Assembly: GCA_964016885.1 (NCBI GenBank)
Contig: OZ024743.1
Span: 10,711,439 to 10,775,438, forward strand
Direction of reading: 5' to 3'
Length of the DNA: 64,000 nucleotides
Origin: Eledone cirrhosa
Taxonomy: Eukaryota; Mollusca; Cephalopoda; Octopoda; Eledonidae
The translations under genes were made by a program, and so were the position numbers. Shown here in pieces: positions 28,301-39,190 of this stretch. The notes beneath the pieces are model-generated. The model saw only the letters and a list, made by a program, of their open reading frames with translations, ran no database searches and was not told the origin of the DNA. Each line of letters opens with the position of its first letter. The first letter of the stretch is position 1.

Positions 28301-29527
28301 ATTTCAACAGGTATAAATAAGGTGGTGGTTTGGTGTTATTTCAACAGGTATAAATTTGGTGATGGTTTGGTGTTATTTCAATAGGTATAACGAAGGTGGT
28401 GGTTTGGGTTGTTTCAAAAGGTATGAATGAGGTGGTGGGGTGTTGTTGTTTCAACAGGTATAAATTTGGTGATGGTTTGGTGTTGTTTCAAAATGTATAA
28501 ATGAGGTGGTGTTTTGGTGTTGTTTCAACAGGTATAAATTTGGTGATGGTTTGGTGTTATTTCAATAGGTATAAAGAAGGTGGTGGTTTGGGTTGTTTCA
28601 AAAGGTATGAATGAGGTGGTGGGGTGTTGTTGTTTCAACAGGTATAAATTTCGTGATGGTTTGGTGTTATTTTAACAGGTATAAATAAGGTGGTGGTTTG
28701 GTGTTGTTTTAACAGGTATACAGAAAGTGATGGTTTGGGTTGTTTCAACAGGTATAAAGAAGGTGGTGGTTTGGTGCTGTTTCAACAGGTATAAATTTGG
28801 TAATGGTTTATTGTTGTTTCAACAGGTATAAACTTTGTGGTGGTTTGGTGTTGTTTCAACAGGTATAAATTTGGTGATGGTTTGGTGTTATTTTAACAGG
28901 TATAAATAAGGTGATGGTTTGGGTTGTTTCAAAATGTATAAATGAGGTGGTGGTTTGGTGTTGTTTCAACAGGTCTAAATGAGGTGGTGGTTTGGTGTTG
29001 TTTCAACAGGTATAAATTTGTTGATGGTTTGGTGTTGTTTCAACAGGTATAAAGAAGGTGGTGGTTTGGTGTTGTTTCAACAGGTTTAAATGAGGTGGTG
29101 GTTTGGTGTTGTTTCAACAGGTATAAATTTGTTGATGGTTTGGTGTTGTTTCAACAGGTATAAATTTGGTGATGGTTTGGTGTTGTTTCAACAGGTATAA
29201 ATAAGGTGGTGGTTTGGTGTTGTTTCAACAGGTATAAATAAGGTGGTGGTTTGGTGTTGTTTCAACAGGTATAGATAAGGTGGTGGTTTGAGGTTGTTTC
29301 AACAGGTATAAATAAGGTGGTGGTTTGAGGTTGTTTCAACAGGTATAAATAAGGTGGTGGTTTGGGGTTGTTTCAACAGGTATAAATAAGGTGGTGGTTT
29401 GGGGTTGTTTCAACAGGTATATATTTGGTGGTGGCTTGGGGTTGTTTCAACAGTATAATTAAGGTGATGGTTTGGGGTTGTTTCAACAGGTATATATTTG
29501 GTGGTGGTTTGGTGTTGTTTCAACAGG
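25310..29527. repeat. Satellite 4.2-kb duplication, copy A
   Basis: The longest and best-preserved higher-order unit. Landmark GAGGTGCTGGTTTGG lies at 25,361 and 27,062 here, and at 29,609 and 31,273 in copy B. Offsets to copy B are 4,248 bp early on, 4,211 bp in the middle and 4,322 bp at the end. The changes are one unit (37 bp) and three units (111 bp). Each copy also contains an internal 1.66-1.70-kb sub-duplication. Confidence 0.9.
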
Positions 29528-29557
29528 TATAAATGAGGTGGTGGTTTGGTGTTGTTT

Positions 29558-32500
29558 CAACAGGTATAAAGAGGGTGGTGGTTTGGTGTTGTTTCAACAG
29601 GTATAAATGAGGTGCTGGTTTGGTATTATTTCAACAGAGTATAAATAAGATGGTGATTTGGGGTTGTTTCAACAGGTATAAAGAAGGTGGTGGTTTGGTG
29701 TTGTTTCAACAGGTATAAATGAGGTGGTGGTTTGGTGTTGTTTCAACAGGTATAAACGAGGTGGTGGTTTGGTGTTGTTTCAACAGGTATAAATGAGGTG
29801 GTGGTTTGGTGTTGTTTCAACAGGTATAAATTTGGTGATGATTTGGTGTTATTTCAACAGGTATAAATAAGGTGATGGTTTGGTGTTGTTTCAACAGGTA
29901 TAAATGAGGTGGTGGTTTGGTGTTGTTTCAACAGGTATAAACGAGGTGGTGGTTTGGTGTTGTTTCAACAGGTATAAATGAGGTGGTGGTTTGGTGTTGT
30001 TTCAACAGGTATAAATTTGGTGATGATTTGGTGTTATTTCAACAGGTATAAATAAGGTGGTGGTTTGGTGTTGTTTCAACAGGTATAAAGGAGGTGGTGG
30101 TTTGGTGTTGTTTCAACAGGTATAAACGAGGTGGTGGTTTGGTGTTGTTTCAGCAGGTATAAATAAGGTGGTGATTTGGTGTTGTTTAAACAGGTATAAA
30201 TAAGGTGGTGGTTTGGTGTTGTTTAAACAGGTATAAATAAGGTGGTGGTTTGGTGTTGTTTCAACAGGTATAAATAAGGTGGTGTTTTGGTGTTATTTCA
30301 ACAGGTATAAATTTGGTGGTGGTTTGCTGTTGTTTCAACAGGTATAAATAAGGTGGTGGTTTGTGTTGTTTCAACAGGTATAAATGAGGTGGTGATTTGG
30401 TGTTGTTTCAACAGGTACAAATAAGGTGGTGGTTTGGTGTTGTTTCAACAGGTATAAATGAGGTGGTGGTTTGGTGTTGTTTTAACAGGTATAAATTTGG
30501 TGATGGTTTGGTGTTGTTTCAACAGGTATAAATAAGGTGGTGGTTTGGTTTTATTTCAACAGGTATAAATATAGTGGTGGTTTGGTGTTGTTTCAAAAGG
30601 TATAAATAAGGTGGTGTTTTGGTGTTATTTCAACAGGTATAAATTTGGTGATGATTTGCTGTTGTTTCAACAGGTATAAATAAGGTGGGGGTTTGGGTTG
30701 TTTCAACAGGTATAAATGAGGTGGTGATTTGGTGTTGTTTCAACTGGTACAAATAAGGTGGTAGTTTGGTGTTGTTTCAACAGGTATAAATGAGGTGGTG
30801 ATTTGGTGTTGTTTCAACAGGTATATATTTGGTGATGGTTTGGTGTTGTTTCAACAGGTATAAATAAGGTGATGGTTTGGTGTTGTTTCAACAGGTATAA
30901 ATTTGGTGATGGTTTGGTGTTGTTTCAACAGGTATAAATGAGGTGGTGGTTTGGTGTTGTTTCAACCGGTATAAACTTTGTGGTGGTTTGGTCTTCTTTC
31001 AACAGGTATAAATGAGGTGGTGGTTTGGTTTTGTTTCAACAGGTATAAATGAGGTGGTGGTTTGGGGCTGTTTCAACAGGGATAAATGTGTTGATGGTTT
31101 GGTGTTTTTTCAACAGGTATAAATTTGGTGATGGTTTGGTGTTTTTTCAACAGGTATACATTTGGCGATAGTTTGGTGTTGTTTCAACAGGTATAAATGA
31201 GGTGGTGGTTTGGTGTTGTTTCAACAGGTATAAAGAGGGTGGTGGTTTGGTGTTGTTTCAACAGGTATAAATGAGGTGCTGGTTTGGTATTATTTCAACA
31301 GAGTATAAATAAGATGGTGATTTGGGGTTGTTTCAACAGGTATAAAGAAGGTGGTGGTTTGGTGTTGTTTCAACAGGTATAAATGAGGTGGTGGTTTGGT
31401 GTTGTTTCAACAGGTATAAACGAGGTGGTGGTTTGGTGTTGTTTCAACAGGTATAAATGAGGTGGTGGTTTGGTGTTGTTTCAACAGGTATAAATTTGTT
31501 GATGATTTGGTGTTATTTCAACAGGTATAAATGAGGTGGTGGTTTGGTGTTGTTTCAACAGGTATAAATTTGGTGATGATTTGGTGTTATTTCAACAGGT
31601 ATAAATAAGGTGGTGGTTTGGTGTTGTTTCAACAGGTATAAAGGAGGTGGTGGTTTGGTGTTGTTTCAACAGGTATAAACGAGGTGGTCGTTTGGTGTTG
31701 TTTCAACAGGTATAAAGGAGGTGGTGGTTTGGTGTTGTTTCAACAGGTATAAACGAGGTGGTGGTTTGGTGTTGTTTCAGCAGGTATAAATAAGGTGGTG
31801 ATTTGGTGTTGTTTAAACAGGTATAAATAAGGTGGTGGTTTGGTGTTGTTTAAACAGGTATAAATAAGGTGGTGGTTTGGTGTTGTTTCAACAGGTATAA
31901 ATAAGGTGGTGTTTTGGTGTTATTTCAAAAGGTATAAATGAGGTGGTGGTTTGGTGTTGTTTTAACAGGTATAAATTTGGTGATGGTTTGGTGTTGTTTC
32001 AACAGGTATAAATAAGGTGGTGGTTTGGTTTTATTTCAACAGGTATAAATATAGTGGTGGTTTGGTGTTGTTTCAAAAGGTATAAATAAGGTGGTGTTTT
32101 GGTGTTATTTCAACAGGTATAAATTTGGTGGTGATTTGCTGTTGTTTCAACAGGTATAAATAAGGTGGGGGTTTGGGTTGTTTCAACAGGTATAAATGAG
32201 GTGGTGATTTGGTGTTGTTTCAACAGGTACAAATAAGGTGGTAGTTTGGTGTTGTTTCAACAGGTATAAATGAGGTGGTGGTTTGGTGTTGTTTCAACAG
32301 GTAGAAATGAGGTGGTGTTTTGGTGTTGTTTTAACAGGTATAAATTTGGTGATTGTTTGGTGTTGTTTCAACAGGTATAAAGAAGGTGGTGGTTTGGTTT
32401 TATTTCAACAGGTATAAATAAAGTGATGATTTGGTTTATTTCAACAGGTATAAATAAGGTGGTGGTTTGGTGTTGTTTCAACAGGTATAAATAAGGTGGT

Positions 32501-33848
32501 GGTTCGGTGTTATTTCAACAGGTATAAATAAGGTGGTGGTTTGGTGTTATTTCAACAGGTATAAATTTGGTGATGGTTTGGTGTTATTTCAATAGGTATA
32601 AAGAAGGTGGTGGTTTGGGTTGTTTCAAAAGGTATGAATGAGGTGGTGGGGTGTTGTTGTTTCAACAGGTATAAATTTGGTGATGGTTTGGTGTTGTTTC
32701 AAAATGTATAAATGAGGTGGTGTTTTGGTGTTGTTTCAACAGGTATAAATTTGGTGATGGTTTGTTGTTATTTCAATAGGTATAAAGAAGGTGGTGGTTT
32801 GGGTTGTTTCAAAAGGTATGAATGAGGTGGTGGGGTGTTGTTGTTTCAACAGGTATAAATTTCGTGATGGTTTGGTGTTATTTTAACAGGTATAAATAAG
32901 GTGGTGGTTTGGTGTTGTTTTAACAGGTATAAAGAAAGTGATGGTTTGGGTTGTTTCAACAGGTATAAAGAAGGTGGTGGTTTGGTGCTGTTTCAACAGG
33001 TATAAATTTGGTAATGGTTTATTGTTGTTTCAACAGGTATAAACTTTGTGGTGGTTTGGTGTTGTTTCAACAGGTATAAATTTGGTGATGGTTTGGTGTT
33101 ATTTTAACAGGTATAAATAAGGTGATGGTTTGGGTTGTTTCAAAATGTATAAATGAGGTGGTGGTTTGGTGTTGTTTCAACAGGTCTAAATGAGGTGGTG
33201 GTTTGGTGTTGTTTCAACAGGTATAAATTTGTTGATGGTTTGGTGTTGTTTCAACAGGTATAAAGAAGGTGGTGGTTTGGTGTTGTTTCAACAGGTTTAA
33301 ATGAGGTGGTGGTTTGGTGTTGTTTCAACAGGTATAAATTTGTTGATGGTTTGGTGTTGTTTCAACAGGTATAAAGAAGGTGGTGGTTTGGTGTTGTTTC
33401 AACAGGTTTAAATGAGGTGGTGGTTTGGTTTTGTTTCAACAGGTAGAAATGAGGTGGTGATTTGGTGTTGTTTTAACAGGTATAAATTTGGTGATGGTTT
33501 GGTGTTGTTTCAACAGGTATAAATAAGGTGGTGGTTTGGTGTTGTTTCAACAGGTATAAATAAGGTGGTGGTTTGGTGTTGTTTCAACAGGTATAAATAA
33601 GGTGGTGGTTTGAGGTTGTTTCAACAGGTATAAATAAGGTGGTGGTTTGAGGTTGTTTCAACAGGTATAAATAAGGTGGTGGTTTGGGGTTGTTTCAACA
33701 GGTATAAATAAGGTGGTGGTTTGGGGTTGTTTCAACAGGTATATATTTGGTGGTGGCTTGGGGTTGTTTCAACAGTATAATTAAGGTGATGGTTTGGGGT
33801 TGTTTCAACAGGTATATATTTGGTGGTGGTTTGGTGTTGTTTCAACAG
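29558..33848. repeat. Satellite 4.2-kb duplication, copy B
   Basis: Near-identical partner of about 25,310-29,527, ending almost at the array edge. It shares one-off variants such as ATACATTTGGCGATAG (26,944 and 31,155) and the short unit CAACAGTATAATTAAGG (29,451 and 33,773 region). The very low divergence suggests this is the most recently amplified part of the array. Confidence 0.9.
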
Positions 33849-33970
33849 CTATAAAGGAGGTGGTTTCCAAATGTGTGAAAGTGGTGTCTGGTTATTGTTT
33901 TTACAAAAGGTGTGAATGTGGTGGTGGTTTGGTGTTGTTTCAACAGGTATGAATGTGGTGATAGGTTACT
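33849..33970. repeat. Degenerate right edge of the satellite array
   Basis: The last three or so units are strongly diverged (TTTCCAAATGTGTGAAAG, TTTTTACAAAAGGTGTGAATG, then one near-normal unit and GGTATGAATGTGGTGATAGG). The sequence then becomes unrelated, starting with a GAT-rich stretch. Diverged terminal units at an array edge are expected when homogenisation by unequal exchange weakens at the boundary. Confidence 0.9.
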
Positions 33971-34825
33971 ATGACTGAAAGATGGTAAAGAAGAAGATGA
34001 TGATGATGCTCATGATGCTGAGTAAAACATGCATGAGTTTGATTACAATAATGATGACAATGATGGTTATCATCATTTAAAAGGATACTGATCAAATTGT
34101 TAAAATGATACTGATCAGATCGTAAAAATTATATTTCCTTTGGTCTTCATCTTCTTGGCACCATCTGCCAGTTGTATTTTCTGGCAGAAGTATCAGGATT
34201 TACCAATGACATTAGGTGAGATTTGAACTTAGAATATGCAGAAAGATGGAACATCAACAAACATTTTTTAAAATAGACCTTAATGTTAAATTAGCATAGC
34301 AAGAAGGAGATAAGGAAGAGGTCAATTAACACTTAGGAAGCTTGTTACTGCTATTACTCTGCTCCAAATTTCTAGAAAGTGCTATCATAACAAATAATAT
34401 ATGTGAGTACTTTAACTGAACACATAGATAATGTAGCATGTTGATTGAATGTAGATAGAAAATGAAGAATTAAGTATCAATATAGACAACAAAGATTAGT
34501 TTGATATCGTAAATTTAATGTCATACTTATTCAACTTTGGTGCAAATTACTCAATGAGAATTTTTCAAATATTTATCATCAGATAATTAATTCCAAGATT
34601 TAAGCAATTTATCTTGAGAATATGCAATTTTCTTATTACAGCAAAGATCGATGAGATCTCACTTCAACCTGCCTGCTCTCTGTGGGGCTTTTGACCCCCA
34701 ATATTACTCTAGAGAGAGACTAATTTCTTTATTCTTACATAAGATTATTGAACTTACATTGTATGCCATGTTGTATAACTTCTCTCATTACTAGTTTTAG
34801 ACTTAAGGGAAATATACGTTATAGC
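33971..34825. other. Intergenic flank of the array
   Basis: AT-rich sequence with a short GAT-rich stretch just after the array (about 33,990-34,070). At about 34,150-34,255 there is a decayed minus-strand tRNA-SINE-like fragment (GAGATTTGAACTTAGAATATG resembles the reverse of a B box and its surroundings). I see no gene. Confidence 0.6.
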
Positions 34826-34945
34826 GAATGTGATGTATAAGTGCTGGACTAAATATCCTTTGGTCGTGAGTTCAAACCTTACCATAGCTAGAGTTATGTA
34901 ACCTGCTTGTCAGTGTGCTTGGCTTGCTAATAAACTCAACGTCTG
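34826..34945 (+). repeat. tRNA-derived SINE fragment (probable)
   Basis: The stretch carries a tRNA-like head: GCTGGACTAAATATCC, then a B-box-like GAGTTCAAACCTTACC at about 34,868-34,883, then non-tRNA sequence. No clear target-site duplication was found, and it is too diverged to fold confidently as a tRNA. Confidence 0.45.
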
Positions 34946-36754
34946 AGCAGTTAAAAATCAACCAGATGTTCAAAAATTGCTAAAAAAAATAAGCATAAAG
35001 TTCATAACAATCAACTGTGTATACTTTCATACCAGCATGGAAATAAGGACAGAAATTTTTTTTCAATCATCTAAGAAAATGAAACACCAATTGGAAGGGT
35101 TGATTAAACAGGTGTTCTTGTTTTCTTCTTCTTTTCTTTTTAGATTTTTATATACAATATATATTTTGCCATCTTTCCTCTTGAGTGAGCAAGTTGGTAA
35201 CAAGAAATGAGACAATTAGTTGCACAGCTACTGTCTAGTGTATCACACAAGACACAAAACAAACACTGTTATAACTTAAAGCACTACAATATCCATGTAA
35301 CAAGAAGTTAAATTCTTTGGCATGGTCATACTGAAAGGAATTTGTTACCAAACAATTACTTTCCCCAAGACAAATTACAGCTATTAATTATGCAAATCAG
35401 TGAAAGGGATTTAAAGTAGTCACATAGCCAGCTATGATGAAGTGAAAATCTGCAGCATGTCCCACACCATTGTTTTATGAATGACATTTTCTAAGTTTTA
35501 AATCTTTAAATAAAGACTCCCTGATTAGAGTTTGATAGAACTTCTTTATTTTTTTATTGTTTCGATTATACTGAAATGGAATAACTCAGTAAACAGTAAA
35601 TCCAATTCCAATGCCAGAATTATAAACTTTGCCTAAAAAGGCATCATACTCAGGGTAAAAATGGGTTGAAAAAAGTTGAAGGAGTTATTACATCTGTTGG
35701 CAACAAACCGTTTTTTCTTCCAAGTAAGAGGCAGATTATATGATGCTTGTGGACAAACTTTAATATTGCAATGAAACATGGGCAGAGAATGAGGTAAACA
35801 TATTCCATGAAAGAGAAGAGAGTGTATTGGTAGAGATATGTGAGTTATATGAAAGATGCTAGTTGGGTAATGAAGAGCTAAGCAATCGATGAAGATATGG
35901 CAAGAAGTGATGATGGCTAATCTAATGAGACTGAACCTTACAAGTTGTCAAGGTACCAAATCATGTAATGGGACACTGTGCTGTAGAATATCAATTGAAC
36001 AAATGCAGGAAAGGAAAACAGACATGAAAATGATGATGGTGATGAGAATGATGAGAATGTATTTAAGAGAGAAATAGAATAACAATCGTGTATCCGTTGG
36101 TTTCTGGCTGACTCTATTACTAGGCCATCTGCTGCTACTCTCTGTCAAAATTGACTAATTTTACAGGTATAAACTACTACTTCTACCTCCACAATTATTT
36201 CATTTATTTCACATATTATATGTAGGACATTCCCACCCACCCTTCAGCACAGGCTAACCTATCCTGCTACTGCCTGACTTGGTGATATATGACACTATGA
36301 TTTGTTAATTATGACAGGAACTAATTGGTAAAACTTCTCAAGTGATAGATATAAGGTTCAAGTTTTTTCTATGTCCCAGGTTGGTGCTTATAATGTCTTA
36401 TATCATTAATATTTAAATAGCTTTTAATTTATAATTATATATATAAATAGATAGATAGATATACTCATATATTATATGGAATTATACAATGTAGCTAGCC
36501 AAGGAGTCAGTTTAGATTTTGTAACTGGCATTCAATTTTATATATAGTCAACTCGCATTCATCACTAGCATCTGCTGCATAAAACAGGCTAGTCTAATCA
36601 CTCTATTTTATAGAATCTAAATATCAGCATAACTATGGAATTGATTCATAGTTCTCAATGGAATTCACTTTCTTTTGTAAGAAAATAACTTTCAATAGAA
36701 ACAAATTTCTACTTATAAACCCACACACATACACCTATATATATGTAGGTATAT
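34946..36754. other. AT-rich non-coding stretch
   Basis: No gene or well-preserved repeat recognised. Open frames of 60-77 codons occur (for instance at 34,977 and 35,889) but have biased simple composition and no recognisable domain. A short TATA/GATA microsatellite lies at about 36,436-36,475. Confidence 0.6.
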
Positions 36755-36875
36755 ATTTGGTTTCCTTTCAGAATATAACTCAAGAGTTTAAACAAAGGCA
36801 AGTGATTTAGAAAATAGTCATAAATTACCTGCTTTTGTTTAAACTCTCAAGTTATATTCTCAAAGGAAACCAAAT
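36755..36875. repeat. Long hairpin / palindromic element, 55-bp arms
   Basis: Arm 1 (36,755-36,809, beginning ATTTGGTTTCCTTT) is the inverted complement of arm 2 (36,821-36,875, ending AAAGGAAACCAAAT). By hand alignment there are 6 mismatches in 55 positions and no indel. The loop is 11 nt (36,810-36,820). If transcribed in the + direction, two mismatches become G-U pairs. It could be a palindromic miniature transposon, a fold-back remnant or a small-RNA precursor. No clear target duplication was seen. Confidence 0.85.
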
Positions 36876-36895
36876 TCAACCTCTAGTGGCCATCT

Positions 36896-36925
36896 TTATT
36901 TTTATTTTTATTTTTATTTTTATTA
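36896..36925. repeat. TTTTTA short tandem repeat
   Basis: Several copies of TTTTTA lie next to the long hairpin. Confidence 0.85.
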
Positions 36926-37058
36926 AGACAGGCTGAATGAATTGGGGTCCAGAACCCAACGAAACTTAAGTACCTGTTTATGCCAGTGTTGTAACTATTT
37001 ATTCTAAATTCGTCTTGGATATTTCTACCAAACTCTTACTACAGCATATATATATATT

Positions 37059-37395
37059 GACATCATCAACAACATTTTACATCTGCTTCCCATGCTGGCA
37101 TGTTTTGGACAGGTTGTTGAGACCAGAGAGGTTGGATCCATCCATCTTGCTCATATGGTTCATATTTTGTATAGTTTTTATTCTTGACACCAATCACCTA
37201 ACAATTTTTCTTCATGCCAATTCGAACAAATTTGGTGGTTTATTTCACAGCGCCAACACTAACACTTTTCATGGTGTACTGAATGCATTTTATTGTAGCA
37301 CTAGCATTAAATCAGTCGTCACATACTCATCCATGTTGAAGGGTCTTCTCAAATTCTGTTTGATTGCCAACACTATAGCTTCCAGTCACTGATTG
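37059..37395 (-). mobile_element. RTE-like LINE 3' end, minus strand, decayed
   Basis: On the + strand it reads CATCATCAACAACATTTTAC, then CTTCCCATGCTGGCATG, then further on GACACCAATCACCTAAC. This is the order expected for the reversed 3' untranslated end of the octopus RTE-like LINE: GAT tail, GCTTTCCATGCTGGCATGG, then CGCCAACC. The 125-codon open frame on the + strand here (37,015-37,392) has no recognisable domain and is best read as a chance frame. No search was run. Confidence 0.5.
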
Positions 37396-37629
37396 TAATT
37401 ACTTTTAAAGTGATGATGCTTATTGAGGAAGACAGATTGTATCGTGGCACACCATCAGTCAGCTCCTCTGTCATATGCATCAGCTTCAGTTTCTTGTGCC
37501 CATTCTTTACACATGTGTGCAATATATGTAGTAACTAGATGCACACAAACCTCAGAAGGCCCATCTTAATCAAGTCATTATTCACTAAAATACTCCATAA
37601 AAATTGATATTATTCTAAATTTATATTAT

Positions 37630-38580
37630 ACTAGCAGTAAAGCCCGGCGTTGCTCGGGGTCGCTCAGTAGCTGTGTTAAAGTTAGAATGTTAAGTTTCTT
37701 TCTTGGCTTAAAAACTGTAGTGTCTACTGTGCAGACTTGCATGTGGTGTTTTTGATTAATATTCCCTCAACCAACAATATGCCTTATGAAGTTAAGAAAA
37801 CATAACGATAACCCGAATGTTATAACAAAAGAGGATGCTGGGGATAGAAACTGCACTGGTTATTTATTAACAAAGATCGAAAATGTAAACACTGCAACGC
37901 AGAGAAAAACATTAGCGTAACCAAATTATCAGTTATGTCTGTCTGCACGCCTATATCACCTCTCTGCACGACTGTCTGTCTGCACGCCTATATCACCTCT
38001 CTGCACGACTATCTGTCTGCACGCCTATATCACCTCTCTGCATGACTGGCTGTCTGCACGCGTATATCACCTCTCTGCACGACAGTCTGTCTGCACGACT
38101 GTCTGTCTGCACGCCTAACGACGAAATATTTGCTTGTTTTACGTAGTCTTTAAATAGACTTGTTTTCAAGTAAAAATATTGTTTTAAAATGCTTTTAAAT
38201 GGAAATGAAGCAAAACGGAAGCTTAGTGTTCGAACTGATGAATTTTGCAGGTCAATATTTTGCTGGCTCGACAACTGTTCGTGTATTGTGTTAATGTCAT
38301 TTTAAACGCTGAGAAAGCCAGCGTAATTTTTTACGTAAGACGCTCAATGTAAACAGAACAAAGGGAAATAACTGATAACTTACGCTCAAAAATCGATACA
38401 TTATATTCGATTTCGTCACATAGGGCAGGTCAATTTGAAATATTTTTTTTCCGATATCTTCACTAGGGCTCAATGTACAAGTATAGCAATTTCGGTGCAA
38501 TTCCGTGAGAGATTCTAAGAGGAGATGTGTGCCAAAAATCGATAGATAGACAGACAACCACAGTTTTATATATATAGATT
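37630..38580 (+). mobile_element. Unclassified element with GCCCGGCGTTGCTCGGGGTC terminus
   Basis: It begins ACTAGCAGTAAAGCCCGG and ends ACAGTTTTATATATATAGATT. A second copy in the opposite orientation (41,398-42,202) has the same two ends, and a partial copy (39,190-39,386) has the same 3' part. It holds an internal 37-bp tandem repeat. Class is unknown to me: the ends are not inverted repeats of each other and no coding domain is visible. A minus-strand frame of about 93 codons across the internal repeat is not convincing. Confidence 0.7.
37937..38118. repeat. Internal 37-bp tandem repeat, about 4 copies plus 19-bp half copies
   Basis: The motif GTCTGCACGCCTATATCACC with TCTCTGCACGACT recurs at 37,941, 37,978, 38,015 and 38,052, exactly 37 bp apart. 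It is followed by shortened copies (GTCTGTCTGCACGACT). It lies inside the unclassified element. Its period matches the large satellite by coincidence, and the sequences are unrelated. Confidence 0.9.
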
Positions 38581-38681
38581 AGACCACACGTGACACATTG
38601 GGTCACATTCACTTAAAAATAATTTTTAAATAATTAAAATATTCAGACATGTATATAATGTAAAATGAAACTGGAAGGCCC

Positions 38682-38910
<229 letters not shown>

Positions 38911-39067
38911 CTTAGAAACCCTTAATATTCGCTACACACATCCAGTCCTAACACAAGTTAAATTATACATATGAGTTAATATTCAGTCACCAAATTCAAG
39001 CTAGATACAGTAATGCTGTATTCATTCTTTCGAAGTCCCGTTTTATAATTTCATTCAACAATACCAT

Positions 39068-39190
39068 CAGCTCTCTCTCTCTCTCTTCCATTTTCCTTCT
39101 CTGTCTCCTTCTCTCTCTCTCTCTCTGTCTTTCTTTCAATCTACTTTCTCACAACCACTATCTCTTTGTCTCTATCTTTCTCTCTCTCTA
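39068..39190. repeat. CT-rich low-complexity tract
   Basis: An imperfect CTCTCT/CTTTCT polypyrimidine tract directly precedes the third copy of the unclassified element. Confidence 0.85.

Larger units (their letters stand above)
1..33970. repeat. Giant 37-bp tandem satellite array (about 900 units)
   Basis: The whole stretch is a head-to-tail array of a 37-bp unit in one orientation. The unit reads GTTTCAACAGGTATAAA, then a short variable word (commonly TAA, TGA, GAA, TTT, CAA or CGA), then GGTGGTGGTTTGGTGTT. For example, successive TCAACAG boxes lie at 13,064 and 13,101. Some units are 35 or 36 bp. The first base is already inside a unit, so the array extends beyond the left edge. I saw no SINE, LINE, microsatellite or unique sequence inside it. 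C occurs about twice per unit on the + strand, against more than ten G. Function is unknown: it could be heterochromatic satellite, or an overgrown minisatellite in an intron or intergenic region. Confidence 0.97.

Noticed and set aside
1..33970. CRISPR-like array, since about 17 conserved bases alternate with variable bases at a 37-bp period
   Set aside because: There are no unique spacers: the variable part has only a few states and the G-rich half is also conserved. No cas genes are present and the DNA is clearly animal.
1..33970. Telomeric or subtelomeric repeat, because the strand is G- and T-rich
   Set aside because: The unit is 37 bp and contains no TTAGGG arrays. G-rich composition alone is not telomeric evidence.
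37015..37392. 125-codon frame as a membrane protein
   Set aside because: It overlaps sequence that reads as the reversed 3' end of an RTE-like LINE, and its hydrophobicity follows from T-rich composition.
37937..38118. Relation between the internal 37-bp repeat and the large 37-bp satellite
   Set aside because: The period is the same but the sequences share nothing, so the match in length is coincidence.
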